Below, piece by piece: positions 1-9,946 of a stretch of 64,000 nt of DNA (its first letter is position 1; every line of letters begins with the position of its first letter). The position numbers and the translations under genes were made by a program. The notes beneath the pieces are model-generated. The model had not been told where the DNA came from. It made no database searches and saw nothing but the letters and a program-made list of their open reading frames with translations. The stretch comes from Acestrorhynchus altus (Eukaryota; Chordata; Actinopteri; Characiformes; Acestrorhynchidae): NCBI GenBank assembly GCA_034509495.1, contig CM067523.1, positions 3,444,867-3,508,866 on the forward strand, read 5' to 3'.

Positions 1-744
1 TGGAGTTGAGTGGAGTGGGTGTAGTGATACACAGAAGATGACTCACAGGTGAAAGCATTTGGATAATAACAAACTAATGATGACTACATTCAGAGGTCTG
101 TTATACAAGATTTTTAATTATACTAATTGTTGGGTTGTATCAAACTGATCATGTGCAATATGCCTGTAAGGATAGTCTTTCATCATTATATACATTCAAT
201 GAACAATTTACTCATAAAACTTTACTAACACTAATGCCACCTTTGACTCTCAGAACTGCCTCAACAGCCTCAGCCCATTGTGTCACGGATTTCACAAGAT
301 GTCGGAAACATCCCTTCAAGTTTCTGGCCCATGTTGACATGACTACATCATGGAATTTCTGCTGCTCTTCAAGGAGCACGTTCATGCTGGAAATCTCCGA
401 TTCAACCACGTCCTACAGGTGTTCACAGATCTGAAGAAGATACATTTTGTCCATGAAGGGAAGCACATGGTCAGCAGCAATACTCAAACAGTCTACAGCT
501 ATGATTAAAGGGAAAGTGTACAATTGCAATCCACAACACTTTTTGTAAAAGTCAGTGAATGTTTCATCATGGTTCACTGGCTCTGGTTTGTTTGCATACT
601 GGAAAAAAATACTCAGCCCTGTCCCCTCTAAATGGGAAATTAAGGAAGTGTCTCAACCCTGCTATTTCAGCCTGTCAGCAGCAGGAGACGTTCCTGCTTG
701 TGCACTGGACAGTGAAAGGGGAGGGGCAGGGAAGAGACATTTAA
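1..744. other. Intergenic stretch, no host gene seen
   Basis: No host coding region is supported here. The only protein-like signal is the transposase remnant at 212-409, listed separately. The rest is unremarkable AT-rich DNA. Confidence 0.5.
212..409 (-). pseudogene. Tc1-like transposase, C-terminal fragment
   Basis: The minus-strand reading contains HDVVMSTWARNLKGCFRHL followed by EAVLRVKGG. This matches the usual Tc1/mariner C-terminal pattern, in which a W and CF.HLV.SMPRR region is followed by a basic/hydrophobic stretch and an AKGG near the end. The arginine pair after the SMP-like segment is lost (KSVTQWAEAVEAV), and no start or catalytic core is joined to it, so it is a dead fragment. 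Another minus-strand Tc1 piece lies at 1370-1510, with a SINE in between; the two could be parts of one disrupted copy, but that is inference. Confidence 0.6.
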
Positions 745-912
745 CCCATCCACATGCAGTGACACACACACACACACACACCCTATCCACGGCAGCCCAG
801 GAGTTGAGAGCCTTGCTCAAAGGAACTTCAGACACATCCTGCCAGTTAAGGGATCAAAGCAGCAACATTCCAGTCTCAAGGCTGGTTCCCTAAGCACCAG
901 GCTATGGCTGTG
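745..912 (-). mobile_element. tRNA-derived SINE, partial copy
   Basis: On the minus strand this reads as a degraded copy of the SINE seen at 21332-21575, 28470-28706 and 7010-7237. Shared blocks are the A-box-like 'agcctggtgcttagggaacc' region, the 'ccagccttgagactgga' arm and the 'aaggcact'-like segment, here damaged. A short (CA)n tract forms its left edge near 762-780. Confidence 0.6.
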
Positions 913-1369
913 TTTGTATGGTGCAGAAACCTGTGAATGCTGAAATGCATGAAAAGTGTCATGGATGGAGCTCAATTCTTGCTTGATTGGTGGGTAACAT
1001 CAACGTTTTTTTTGCGGTTCCACAGAGAGGTCAATAGATAATAACTTGCTGACGTGGGTTTACTAACATTACCCTGTGAAGCTATCTGGGTACAAGGGCT
1101 GTACTCACGCTAACTGGTGAAGCTATCACTGGAGAAAGGCAGAGATCAGTAATGTTAGTTGGTGAAGCTATTAGGAGGAAAGGGGTTGCTATTTTTCTTG
1201 TGCCATTGTGTTTTGGGTGGCCTGTTTGGACGGTGCCTTTCAGAAGCAGTGTTCATCTTTACTGTCTTTTCATCTGCAAGCTCACTGATGTTACCTTGGC
1301 AATGCGTGGGCATGAATTTTGGGGCTGGGATTCGTTTTTCATGCTCATATCCTTTCATTGGTATTAACA
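913..1369. other. No gene seen
   Basis: The short open frames here have no recognisable protein motif. A phrase related to 'ggtgaagctatta' occurs at about 1110-1175 and again near 46415, suggesting a faint low-copy repeat. Confidence 0.4.
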
Positions 1370-1510
1370 CATTCAAACATCCCCACACCATTACACCACC
1401 AGCCTGGACCAGCCACACCAGGCATGGATCCAAGGCATGGATTCATGCTGTTGGCACCTAATTGTGATCCTAACATCTGTGTGCTTCAGCAGAAATCGAG
1501 AAAGTCTACT
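1370..1510 (-). mobile_element. Tc1-like transposon fragment
   Basis: The plus strand holds 'ccccacaccattacaccacc', then an 'aggcatgga'-type segment and 'cagcagaaatcgag'. This order is characteristic of a very common teleost Tc1-like element in reverse orientation. The minus-strand translation retains GGVMVWGC, the conserved turn of the Tc1 catalytic domain. The rest of the transposase is missing or scrambled. Confidence 0.65.
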
Positions 1511-1744
1511 CTCATTCTCTTATTCTTTTCTTTTTTTTCAGTAATTTTACTGCATATCTCATCCTGCAGTTCTCGAGATGTCAACACTGTTCCAGCTCTA
1601 GAATGTTTGGTCCAATTGTACAAATTTGTACAGGCTTGTAATAAGATTCCTGATTGCATGCATGGTTTTAATTTCATAGCAGTGAACAGACATTAATAGG
1701 ATGCAAAAGTCTGGGCACTGTCCTTATGTCATGATAATACCCAA

Positions 1745-1945
1745 AACAACCATATAGGGTAGCACAGCAAGAACTTGCCAACACCTGAGCAACCACCTAG
1801 GATACCATAGCAACACCTTAGCAACCACTTGGCAACACCTTAGCAACCAACAGCCATGCTATAGCAACACTTTAGCAACCATGTACCAACATCCTAGTAA
1901 CAAACTTGCAACCACTTGGCAACACCATAGCAACCAGTGGATCAC
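1745..1945. repeat. Degenerate 'agcaacca' minisatellite
   Basis: About ten diverged copies of a motif alternating 'agcaaccac' and 'tagcaacacc' run in tandem, with spacing of roughly 10-20 bases. Similar arrays are common in fish genomes. It shows no coding potential. Confidence 0.8.
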
Positions 1946-3726
1946 TTAAGCAATGTGATCATACTGGGGTTTCTGCAGTAAATGCACATTTATGCTTATT
2001 GTTATTATTATTAGAATAAAATTCATTTTGCTGATGCCAGATTTGAGACACCTTGAGAAGTTAATATGCATATTTAACAAATGCACTGCATTGTTTGCTC
2101 TGTCAGATGGTTTCACAATGACCTTCCACTGTACTCTACACAGCCTGCTTAGCACTACCAGCCTCAGTACTACCATAAAGCATCTTACAGGCAATTTAAT
2201 CGGTGAGCAGCATGCACTCAGTTTTCCTCCAAAGGGGGTAAATGTAACTATGGTTCAAAGTCATTTTAGGACGATCTTTGTCTGGTGATGCTCTTGGAAA
2301 GCTTGTTGATATTGCCTTGTCTGGCCTAACCTCTGCTTTTAATATAACCTTGTTTGCAGCATCAGGGGAAGGAAGGAATCGTTAAAAGAAGACATCCTCT
2401 TGAGTTTAGTAATTAGCCCCTGGCTGCATACATAACAGAATTAACAGTGCTCTGCAAAGAGGTCTTCACAGTCTCATTAGAATGTAGGATAATACAATTG
2501 AATACATCCCATATTGTGAGTGTTAATATTTATAAAATGCTGCTTTAGTAACTCCACTCTGATTGTATTTCATCATCGTTTCAAACAATTCCAAGCCTTT
2601 TTTTTAGCTCCTAATGAAAAGCAGAGAGGCCTCATGCTAATGTGTGAACAGACAAAGCTTTTTCATCAGAGCTCTTGTACTTTTTAAACCAGAAAGCTGG
2701 AGCGAGCACCTCCTCCTGAAAGCTGGAGCTTCGGCACCTTTGAATATATTTGATAAACAGTATCTGCCAGCCCCGGAATCCCGTTGGCGAACAGGTTGTT
2801 GAAGGAGCGAGGTTTTGTTATTACGCTACTTATGGAAGTGGATGTCACTTATTCCAGTAGAAGCACTCGATGAAGAGCAAGCTGTTCCATCAGGGCAGGA
2901 AGTCTCCGAACAAATGCAACAAAGAGCACACTGTTTGGAGAAAAGGATATCTTCGGCTGTTGATGCTCTCGTGAATGAGCCATTGTGGAACGGGAAGAAA
3001 CGAAGCAGATGAACTTGTCTTCAGCATGTGGTGGAAACTATAGCAGAGTCATGGGAAAGGGAGTGGATGGAGACCGGATTCTGTCAGCCTATGGCAGTTT
3101 CCGCTCTGCCAAATCTGATATGACATTATGATGTCACAGAAGAATGAGGGAGTAGAAAATTCATGGCCCTCACCCTGGGATCATAGTTCTGTTTTTCTGA
3201 GTAGGCTGCACTTTTTGAGTGGCATGAAATGATATAGGTTTTAGGAGCCAGGCACTGACATGAACTAGAATAACATGGCCAGACAGTCTGGGGGAGACGA
3301 GACAAGCCAAAGACAATTCTCTCTGCTCAGAGCGATGTGGGAGGCTTAATGTGGCTTGAAATTTCAATTCTACTTTTAGAGGTAGTGGCACCCAAAGCCT
3401 TCACCTGTAAACCCATGAAATTGAGAGAATAGGCAGCGCTGCGGTGGCTGAGGCACGAGGGACGAAATTAGCATTGATCAGAGGCAAAATATAGATTTTG
3501 TTTCATCAACAAGAGCAAAACTATTTTGTGGACTGTTCGATCTGAACTGTTTTGTTTTAATTCCAAACAGGTAGGAATGCTTGCTGATTCCTTTCAAAGG
3601 TGTGGAATAGCCAGGCTGAATCAAAGGAATAAATGGAATATCAGATGTAACTAGAGAGTGTAGTTTCTGCAGAAATTGCAGGTAGGATTACAGCTCAGGA
3701 GCTAGTATGAAAAATTAGCTCATTAG
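1946..3726. other. Repeat-poor intergenic stretch
   Basis: I see no supported gene, RNA or transposon in this 1.8 kb. Short open frames lack motifs. Part of 2570-3000 is moderately balanced in composition, but nothing identifies an exon. Confidence 0.4.
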
Positions 3727-3945
3727 CGGTGTCCACAAACATTGGACTAACATGTGGGGTGCCAACACTTTTACACAAAAGCTGTGTCAACAAACTTTCG
3801 ACCAAAATGCGGGGAACCAAACGTTGGACCAACATATTGGCTACCCAAACTTTTGACCAGAACATAGGGTACCCAAATGTTTGACCGGCGTGGGATACAC
3901 AAACTTTTGACCAGCATGCGGGGTTCCCAAACTTTTGACTTTTGC
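3727..3945. repeat. Minisatellite, units of about 33-35 bp
   Basis: Six or so diverged tandem copies share the pattern 'caaacttttgaccagcatg' followed by 'ggggtnccc'. The first unit begins 'gtgtccacaaacattgga', which resembles the terminus of a teleost Tc1-like element, so the array may have grown from a transposon end. Confidence 0.8.
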
Positions 3946-5544
3946 ACTTTAGGGTTGATTCAACATTTGCTCATGAACAATCTGAATTGAATGGATCTAA
4001 AATGTGCGTTCTCAGGAATCCAAAGCTGAGGAATTGAGCCGATGTCCATACTAAGCGATAAGCAAATCCAAGCTGTCCAGTTACAGCGGAGAAAACAGGG
4101 TGCTACACCGAGAGGACACAAAGAGAACAACACTGTCCAGTGAGACATATATGATTTTCAGCACTAAATGCATATCTGTGTAGTGGTATGCTATGCAATG
4201 ATGCTCCTTTGTTCCAACAAAGTGCCATAAATAAATCAGCAGACCTCACCGTTGTCCACCACACAGCCCACCATAATAATAAATGTATTTCACGGCTCCT
4301 TTAAGAGGGTGTGAACAGGCAAATTTTCCTCTGACCTTTCCTTCCAGTGACTTTCGTTCAAAGGCACACATCCATTTCTCATCTCTACCCACGGAGCACA
4401 TGAGTGATGAACAAACCCCCCTCGGACTCTCCTGATAGAGGACAGCCATGCACCCCTTCCTCCTTGGTTTAAACAGCTGTGACGTTCGCAACCCAGGACT
4501 AACGTGCAATTATGGCATAATTAAGCACAGCTAGAATCCGAGCTTCACTCCGGCATCTGCATAGGGGGGGGAGAAAAGGAGTTGGTCTGGGTCCCTCCTG
4601 TATCAGTCAGCCCAGTGGCAGCATCTGCTGCTGAGGAGAAGGCAGAGAAGCTGGTCTCAGCTCAGCCAGAGGACGCTCATTACCAACACCATGGGGCCCG
4701 CCATGCCTCGCGGCTCTGCCAGCAATGCAAGCCTCCGCTCTGCCTCTCTCTATCTCTCTCACCTCCCCCACGCCAGGCTCTCAGCGGATGCCATGTCATC
4801 TGTGATGCACAGCTCAGCTTCTTCGCTTCGGGCCAGTTCCGAAGAAACAATGGCGATTCCTGACAGTCAAGGCAAGGCCCTCGAAATGGCTGTTGGTTTG
4901 CAAGCATAAACAAGGGCCCCTCAAAACAGGGAAGCCGTAATTACGTTTGTCATGTCTCTGTGCACCGTTAAAAACCTCAAGTGGGGAGAGCCGCTCCCTC
5001 TGGCTGACCCCTGACAAACAGAATATTTTGTGGGTGAAGAGTAATATCACAAGACAGCTGATTTCCTAATCGCTGACTTTACATTTTCCTGGTAGAGTGA
5101 CGCACATTAAGAGGCTACACACAAGGTCTCTAAGAGATTGGCTGTATGTTACTGTTACAAATGTGGCACCCAGATATACAGACATATATCTCAGATAGAT
5201 GGCTAAATAATACATAAGCCATTTAATATTAAATGCCTCAAACTGGGATAGAAAATTCTTGTGCCACTGTCTTCGTGCTTGGGCCTCTGGAGTGATGCCA
5301 CACTTCTCTCGCAGCCTTTCGAACAACTGCCAGTTTTTCAAAGGACTATTTCTGGATCAGTATGCAAGTCACTTACTAAAACGACTAGCAATACTGTGAC
5401 AGTGCTGAATAATACAAAAGCCCCGAAACAATGATGTAATATTAAATTGATTGGATGCATCAGCGCACAGTTATCAATTCCTATTTCATGGAATTGAAAA
5501 CATACTTCCCCTACAGTGTCTATTAAGGCACTGCACATCGTTAA
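3946..5544. other. Intergenic stretch, no gene seen
   Basis: No exon, RNA gene or clear transposon is visible. The interval 4560-4910 is richer in GC and CpG than its neighbours and has overlapping short open frames on both strands, which is composition rather than evidence of a gene. Confidence 0.4.
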
Positions 5545-6488
5545 TTAACCCATAGAACCCTAGGTTCTATCCCAATTTTGTGGGATGTTTCATAGTTACG
5601 TATTTTTATTCAACAAAAATGTTTTTAAATGTTTATAGAAAGTAGAAATTAGAAAGTATTTATAGGAGACAGTCACACATGACAGATATTGTTACTTTTA
5701 GGAGATCCTAGGCTACTCAACATTGTCTTTATTGCCAATTCTTTTATGAGGGCTAATACTGTTAGCATTTCTAATAAGTTACATATTTGTAATGATTTGA
5801 TTGACAGGGATATTTCTTCAAAATACTTGGCTGTGGTTCAAATAAAAATGTGCATTGTTTTTTTTGTTATTTATGTATCTGTATCATCCCTTCTCAAAAC
5901 TTTTATTCTGAAATTTGAGCACTATGTGAGCAAAGAACAGCCCCTCCATTCTTATTTTCCTTTATATCCCAATACCTGTGTCAGTGACACATTAGCCCCA
6001 CCCTCTCTCTGATCAGTCAGAGTTTGTATGCAGGTTGAGCCTCAGCCCCGCCCCTCTCTCTGATCAGTCAGAGTTTGTATGCAGGTTGAGCCTCAGCCCC
6101 GCCCCCTCTCTTTGATCAGTCAAAGTCTGTATGCAGGTTGAGCATCAGCCCCGCCCCCTCTCTCTGATCAGTCAGAGTCTGTATGCAGGTTGAGCATCAG
6201 CCCCGCCCCCTCTCTCTGATCAGTCAGGTTGAGCATGTACACATGGACAGAGCAGTAAACATGCACTGGAAGCCCCTTTGACATTTAAACTCGGGTTTAA
6301 TTCAGTTGGAAATTAGTGAATTTTAGTTGTTTCCCGATCTGATAATTCATCGCACATCATGTGTCTTAGATAGGCTAAGATATTTGTTACGATATTCATA
6401 TCGTATCTGTTGGTTACTCTGATCCTGAGTTACGAAGCCTTGAAAACAGTGTGTTACTGCCTGCGAAATCTCGGGTTCTAAGAGTTAA
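5545..6488 (+). mobile_element. piggyBac-like non-autonomous element, copy 1 (full)
   Basis: The element proper spans 5549-6484 (936 bp). It begins CCCATAGAACCC and ends GGGTTCTAAGAG, so the termini are inverted repeats matching at 10 of 12 positions. TTAA flanks it on both sides (5545-5548 and 6485-6488). TTAA duplication with CCC/GGG ends is the hallmark of the piggyBac superfamily. A near-palindrome (ATAGAACC cta GGTTCTAT) sits just inside the left end. No transposase frame is present, so it would need one in trans. The core around 6225-6290, with 'ggacagagcagtaaacatg', recurs in five other places in the window. Confidence 0.75.
6006..6232 (+). repeat. Tandem array of about 52 bp inside the TTAA element
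   Basis: Four full units and a partial fifth contain 'ctgatcagtcagag', 'gtatgcaggttgagc' and 'tcagccccgccc' in order. Other copies of the element in this window have the unit only once, so the array is a local expansion in copy 1. Confidence 0.9.
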
Positions 6489-6974
6489 CAGTAGTGTGTC
6501 TCAAGGTTCAGCCTTTGGTCCAAATCGATCAGCTTCTACATGCTTATTTCATCGTTAAGAAAAAGCTGTTTCATTTACAGTCAACACTCCACGATTTCTG
6601 TTTTCCTTTCCTCTGCCTCAAACGACATAAAGAGAATATCTGCTGCCTGAAGGATACATGAATTCCATTCACTTACCAAAAGGCAGAAGTGTAACCTTGT
6701 TAAGTTACAGCAGTTGCTCTAACATGCCAAACTTCTTACCTCCTCCAGAATCTCTCCTTCATCACTGACATCTGGAAAGAGCAGAGTCCCATGCTGCTGA
6801 GGAGTTGCGCTCATTGCATATTGGCTTGCCTATGTCAATTCCCCTGGTATGACATGGAAACTGGCCATCCTGACGATCCACTCTTTTTGGCTTCTGTATC
6901 ACAGAACTGCTGATACTCCTGCTGTGCCCAAACTGCCAAATCAGAGGAATTTAAAATATTTTAGAATTTGGGAA
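6489..6974. other. No gene seen
   Basis: Nothing in this interval could be assigned to a gene, RNA or known repeat. Confidence 0.4.
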
Positions 6975-7320
6975 CATGTGTGATTTACACTGTATGTCCA
7001 AATGTTTTTCTAATGAATTAAAAAACAAACAATGTAAACGTGCATATACACACACTAGGGGGCAGTGAGCACACATGCCAAGAGCGGTGAGCATCCTTAT
7101 CCAAGGCACCTTAGGAGCAGTTGGGGAGTTAAGTGTCTTGCTCAAGACTTTAGTCATGTCCTGCCAGTTCAGGGAATCAAACTGGCAACCTTCCAGTCTT
7201 AAGGCTGGTTCCCTAAAAACCAGGCCACAGCTGCCCAATGAATGCATTCAGTCATGCATTAAGTTGCACCCATTGCTGACACAGATGTGCAAATGCACAC
7301 ACATCTAGCCAGTAATGTCA
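6975..7320 (+). mobile_element. Tc1-like element terminus split by a SINE
   Basis: The left piece (6975-7009) carries 'tatgtccaaatgtttttct'. The right piece (7238-7320) carries 'aatgaatgcattcag', 'cacccattgctgacaca' and 'gatgtgcaaatgcacac'. Together they match the start of the Tc1-like family also seen at 21650, 27175 (reverse) and 52390. The SINE at 7010-7237 interrupts it, so the Tc1 piece is the older insertion. Confidence 0.65.
7010..7237 (-). mobile_element. tRNA-derived SINE, near full length
   Basis: Read on the minus strand it begins 'gggcagctgtggcctggtt', has the A-box-like TGGCCTGGTTT and the B-box-like segment 'gtttgattccctgaactgg', then 'aaggcaccttggataagg' and a 'ccccctagtgtgtgtatat' tail region. 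The internal RNA polymerase III promoter and tRNA-like 5' part mark it as a tRNA-derived SINE. It sits between short direct repeats (aatgaat at left, aatgaat at right), consistent with retrotransposition. Confidence 0.75.
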
Positions 7321-7667
7321 GAGCATCCCATGTCAGTACAGTATAAGCTTCAGTCGTCTAATAACGTAGATACTGAATACACACAGATTTTCTTATTTCA
7401 TAATAACAACTGGATGGAATAATAGAGTTTCATTGTTAGATGTGCACTAACACTGCATGAACTTCTTGAGCAAAAAAAAAAGTCTCTTACATTATTTAGA
7501 ATAAAAGTTAGCAAGAACAGAAATTAAAATCAATGGCCTAATTGCAGAAACTCCGATGCATCCGTTGAAATTGATTCCATTTATTATGCAGTATTGAATT
7601 AATCAAAACTAAGATGAATGAGTGCAGGAGAAATGTGGAGCACTTGTAGTTTGCATGTGTGTGTATA

Positions 7668-7670
<3 letters not shown>
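7321..7670. other. No gene seen
   Basis: AT-rich sequence without supported features. Confidence 0.4.
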
Positions 7671-7709
<39 letters not shown>

Positions 7710-7710
7710 G
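7671..7710 (+). repeat. (GA)n microsatellite
   Basis: A nearly pure GA run follows a short GT run. A second, impure GAGGAGTGAGTAT repeat follows at about 7760-7815. Confidence 0.95.
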
Positions 7711-7879
7711 AATGGATACGGCACCTGAGGAATTTCTAAACTAAAAAAAAGAAAAGAAATGAGGAGTGAGTATGAGGAGTATGAAGTCTGAGGAGTGAGT
7801 ATGATGGGTATGAAGAACATTTAAATGGTCTACAGAAGACAGAGAGATAGAGAATAAAGCCACAATGACTCTGCCAGCA

Positions 7880-8115
7880 GTTCACTGGTGGTCCTCTCTT
7901 ATGGTACTGACCACTGCATGCCAGAAACAGCCAATAAGACCTGCCTGGTGTTCTGACCCACCAGTCCAACCAATCTAGCCCCAGTTAAAGTGGCTCAGAT
8001 CCTTGCTTCCAACACATTGCCTTCAACAACTGTCTGTTCACTTGCTGCCGAATATAAAAATCCCACCCCTTCACCAGTCTCACTGTAACAAGATAATAAA
8101 TGTTTTTCACGTTGA
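7880..8115 (-). mobile_element. Tc1-like transposon fragment ('gatcggtgta' family)
   Basis: The order 'aagtggctcagatcctt', 'cttccaacacatt', 'gttcacttgctgcc', 'aatataaaaatcccaccc' and 'agataataaatg' follows the end region of a common teleost Tc1-like element whose terminal repeat ends in gatcggtgta. The orientation places the transposase N-terminal end here, with the rest missing. Confidence 0.55.
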
Positions 8116-8600
8116 GAGACACGAGCCAATCAGCGATGGACACCTTCCAGAAGATTGCTTATAAGTCTAGAACCATGTTCCAGCGCAGGCCCCATTTTTG
8201 CTAAGTTCATCGCCAGCAGCATGTTACAGTTAAAAAGCGTCTGGACTGCATCTCTGCGAGGTATCTTAGATGAACTTATTAAATGGAAACCTGCTTTGAT
8301 GGAAGCAGACAAGAGCTGGGCAATAGGAGGTGACTTGAGCGAGCATGTTGATTGGCTGTCATTACTTCACAGGGCCTGCAATCTCGGCATCTGGGAGCTT
8401 TCACTAAGATGTGCCTGCGTAATGGGAAACCAGAATGACAGGCCCGACAAAATTGGGACGACATGAGTAGAAACAAGCCAGTGCACAATGCCTTGAAATC
8501 ACAGGGGACAAGGAAGGTTGAATTGAATCCTAAATAGGGATAGATGGTTGTCCCTACAGAATGCACTGATAGAGTTGTGTGTACGGTTGTGTGGTCGATC
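8116..8600. other. No gene seen
   Basis: Several open frames overlap, but none shows a motif. Codon patterns look random. Confidence 0.4.

Positions 8601-8602
<2 letters not shown>

Positions 8603-8637
<35 letters not shown>
8603..8637 (+). repeat. (GA)n microsatellite
   Basis: An uninterrupted GA run of about 17 units, long enough to expect length polymorphism. Confidence 0.95.
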
Positions 8638-8639
<2 letters not shown>

Positions 8640-8999
8640 CCAGGGGAGGACAAGGTTCTGTTTTTTTGTAGTGAGGGGGTGGGGTGGGGTGGCAGATGGT
8701 TGATTCACTTAAATCCCACACATTGCTTTTCACACAATGCGAGGGTGGCTTGAACTTGTCACTGTGGTAGCAGCCCACAGAGGGAGCAGAGGGAAATCAA
8801 TATTTGCGTGCAGCATCCCAAACACTTTCAGCTCTGAGGTTGGTTTAAAAAAGAGGCCTCTGTCTTCCATTACGATCGAAGTCTTTGTTATGTAATACAG
8901 TAACGTCCCCCAAAAGGCTTTAAACTCATGCTATTATAGTGGGAATATTGCACAAGATACATTTAGGGAAATGTAGCTGCACCCAAAGGGAGTCAACCA

Positions 9000-9320
9000 A
9001 TTGCAGTGCCAGTCTTCCAGAATGGCAGTGGGTCCTCTCCAGTGATGAGTCTCACTTTTATCTTGGTGGAGACGACCAACGACTCAGTGGACCAAGATCA
9101 ATGGTCACAAATCACACATTCAGAAGGCCCGGTGTCATGGTGTCACAATTGGTCTTCATTACAGACACTCTGACAGCTCCACGTTACGTTGATGAGGTTC
9201 TGCAACCAGTGGTCCTACCTTTTCTGAACTCACTCTCCAATGCACTAATCCGACCAGACAATGCTTGTCCACATATTGCTGCTGTCTCAGGACAGATACT
9301 ATGCCTTGGTCAGTCACATA
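9000..9320 (+). pseudogene. Tc1-like transposase fragment, middle domain
   Basis: The translation reads WQWVLSSDESHFYLGGDDQ, then RRPGVMVSQLV, TLTAPRYVDEVLQP, LPFLNSL and RPDNACPHIA. These match in order the DDE core of Tc1/mariner transposases: first aspartate in SDESHF, then the VMVWG position (here VMVSQ), the GTLTAxRYVDEVL helix and the second aspartate in xxDNAxPHxA. The third acidic residue and both ends are missing, so it cannot be active. Confidence 0.8.
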
Positions 9321-9464
9321 CAACCCATATACGGAAGTTAAGCTGCAAAAGCAGCCAGGCAAGGTGACCTTTCCTGGTCCAGTCATTAATGCTGTGAACC
9401 GTTTTTACAACCATACCCATAGTGGCCCAGCGGGAATTTTCCCAGTCCTTCCCTAGGACACACA

Positions 9465-9946
9465 CAGCAGTGGTGCTGGAGTGTTTTAACACTGTGTTGA
9501 CTCACTGTCCCCGCTATTAGACACTCCTACCTAGTTGCACCACTTTGTAGATGTAAAGTCAGAGACAGAAGCTCATCTGTTTCTGTACAGTTTGTGCTGG
9601 TCATCTTCTAGTCCTTCATCAGGGCTCACTGGACGCTGTTGGCTGGATATTTCTGGGTGGTGGACTCTTCAAACACTCCAGCAGCACTGCTGTCTCGGAT
9701 CCATTCATACCAGCGCAACACACACTAGCACACCACCACCTTGTCAGTGTGACTGCAGTGCCGAGAATGACCCACCACCCACATAATAGCTGCTCTGTGG
9801 TGGTCCTGTGGGGTCCTGACCATTGAAGATCAGGGTGAAAGGAGGAGAATAAAGGATGCAGAGAAACATGTGAACTGCTGTCTGACAAAATGGACAGTGA
9901 GTGTAGAAACAAGGAGGTGGTCATGATGTTATGGTTGATCGGTGTA
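9465..9946 (+). mobile_element. Non-autonomous Tc1-related element, 'gatcggtgta' end
   Basis: The segment contains 'tcactgtccccgctatt', 'ccttcatcagggctcac', 'cagcgcaacacacacta', 'cataatagctgctctg' and 'tggtggtcctgtggggtcc', then ends 'gatgttatggttgatcggtgta' in pieces at 9925-9946. The same inner block is found at 30115-30350. It has no transposase reading. It is a widely dispersed teleost DNA element of MITE type; the left terminus is not clear. Confidence 0.65.

Noticed and set aside
4560..4910. GC-richer interval with overlapping frames as a gene or CpG island
   Set aside because: Short, no splice-bounded exon or domain, and CpG density is only modestly raised.
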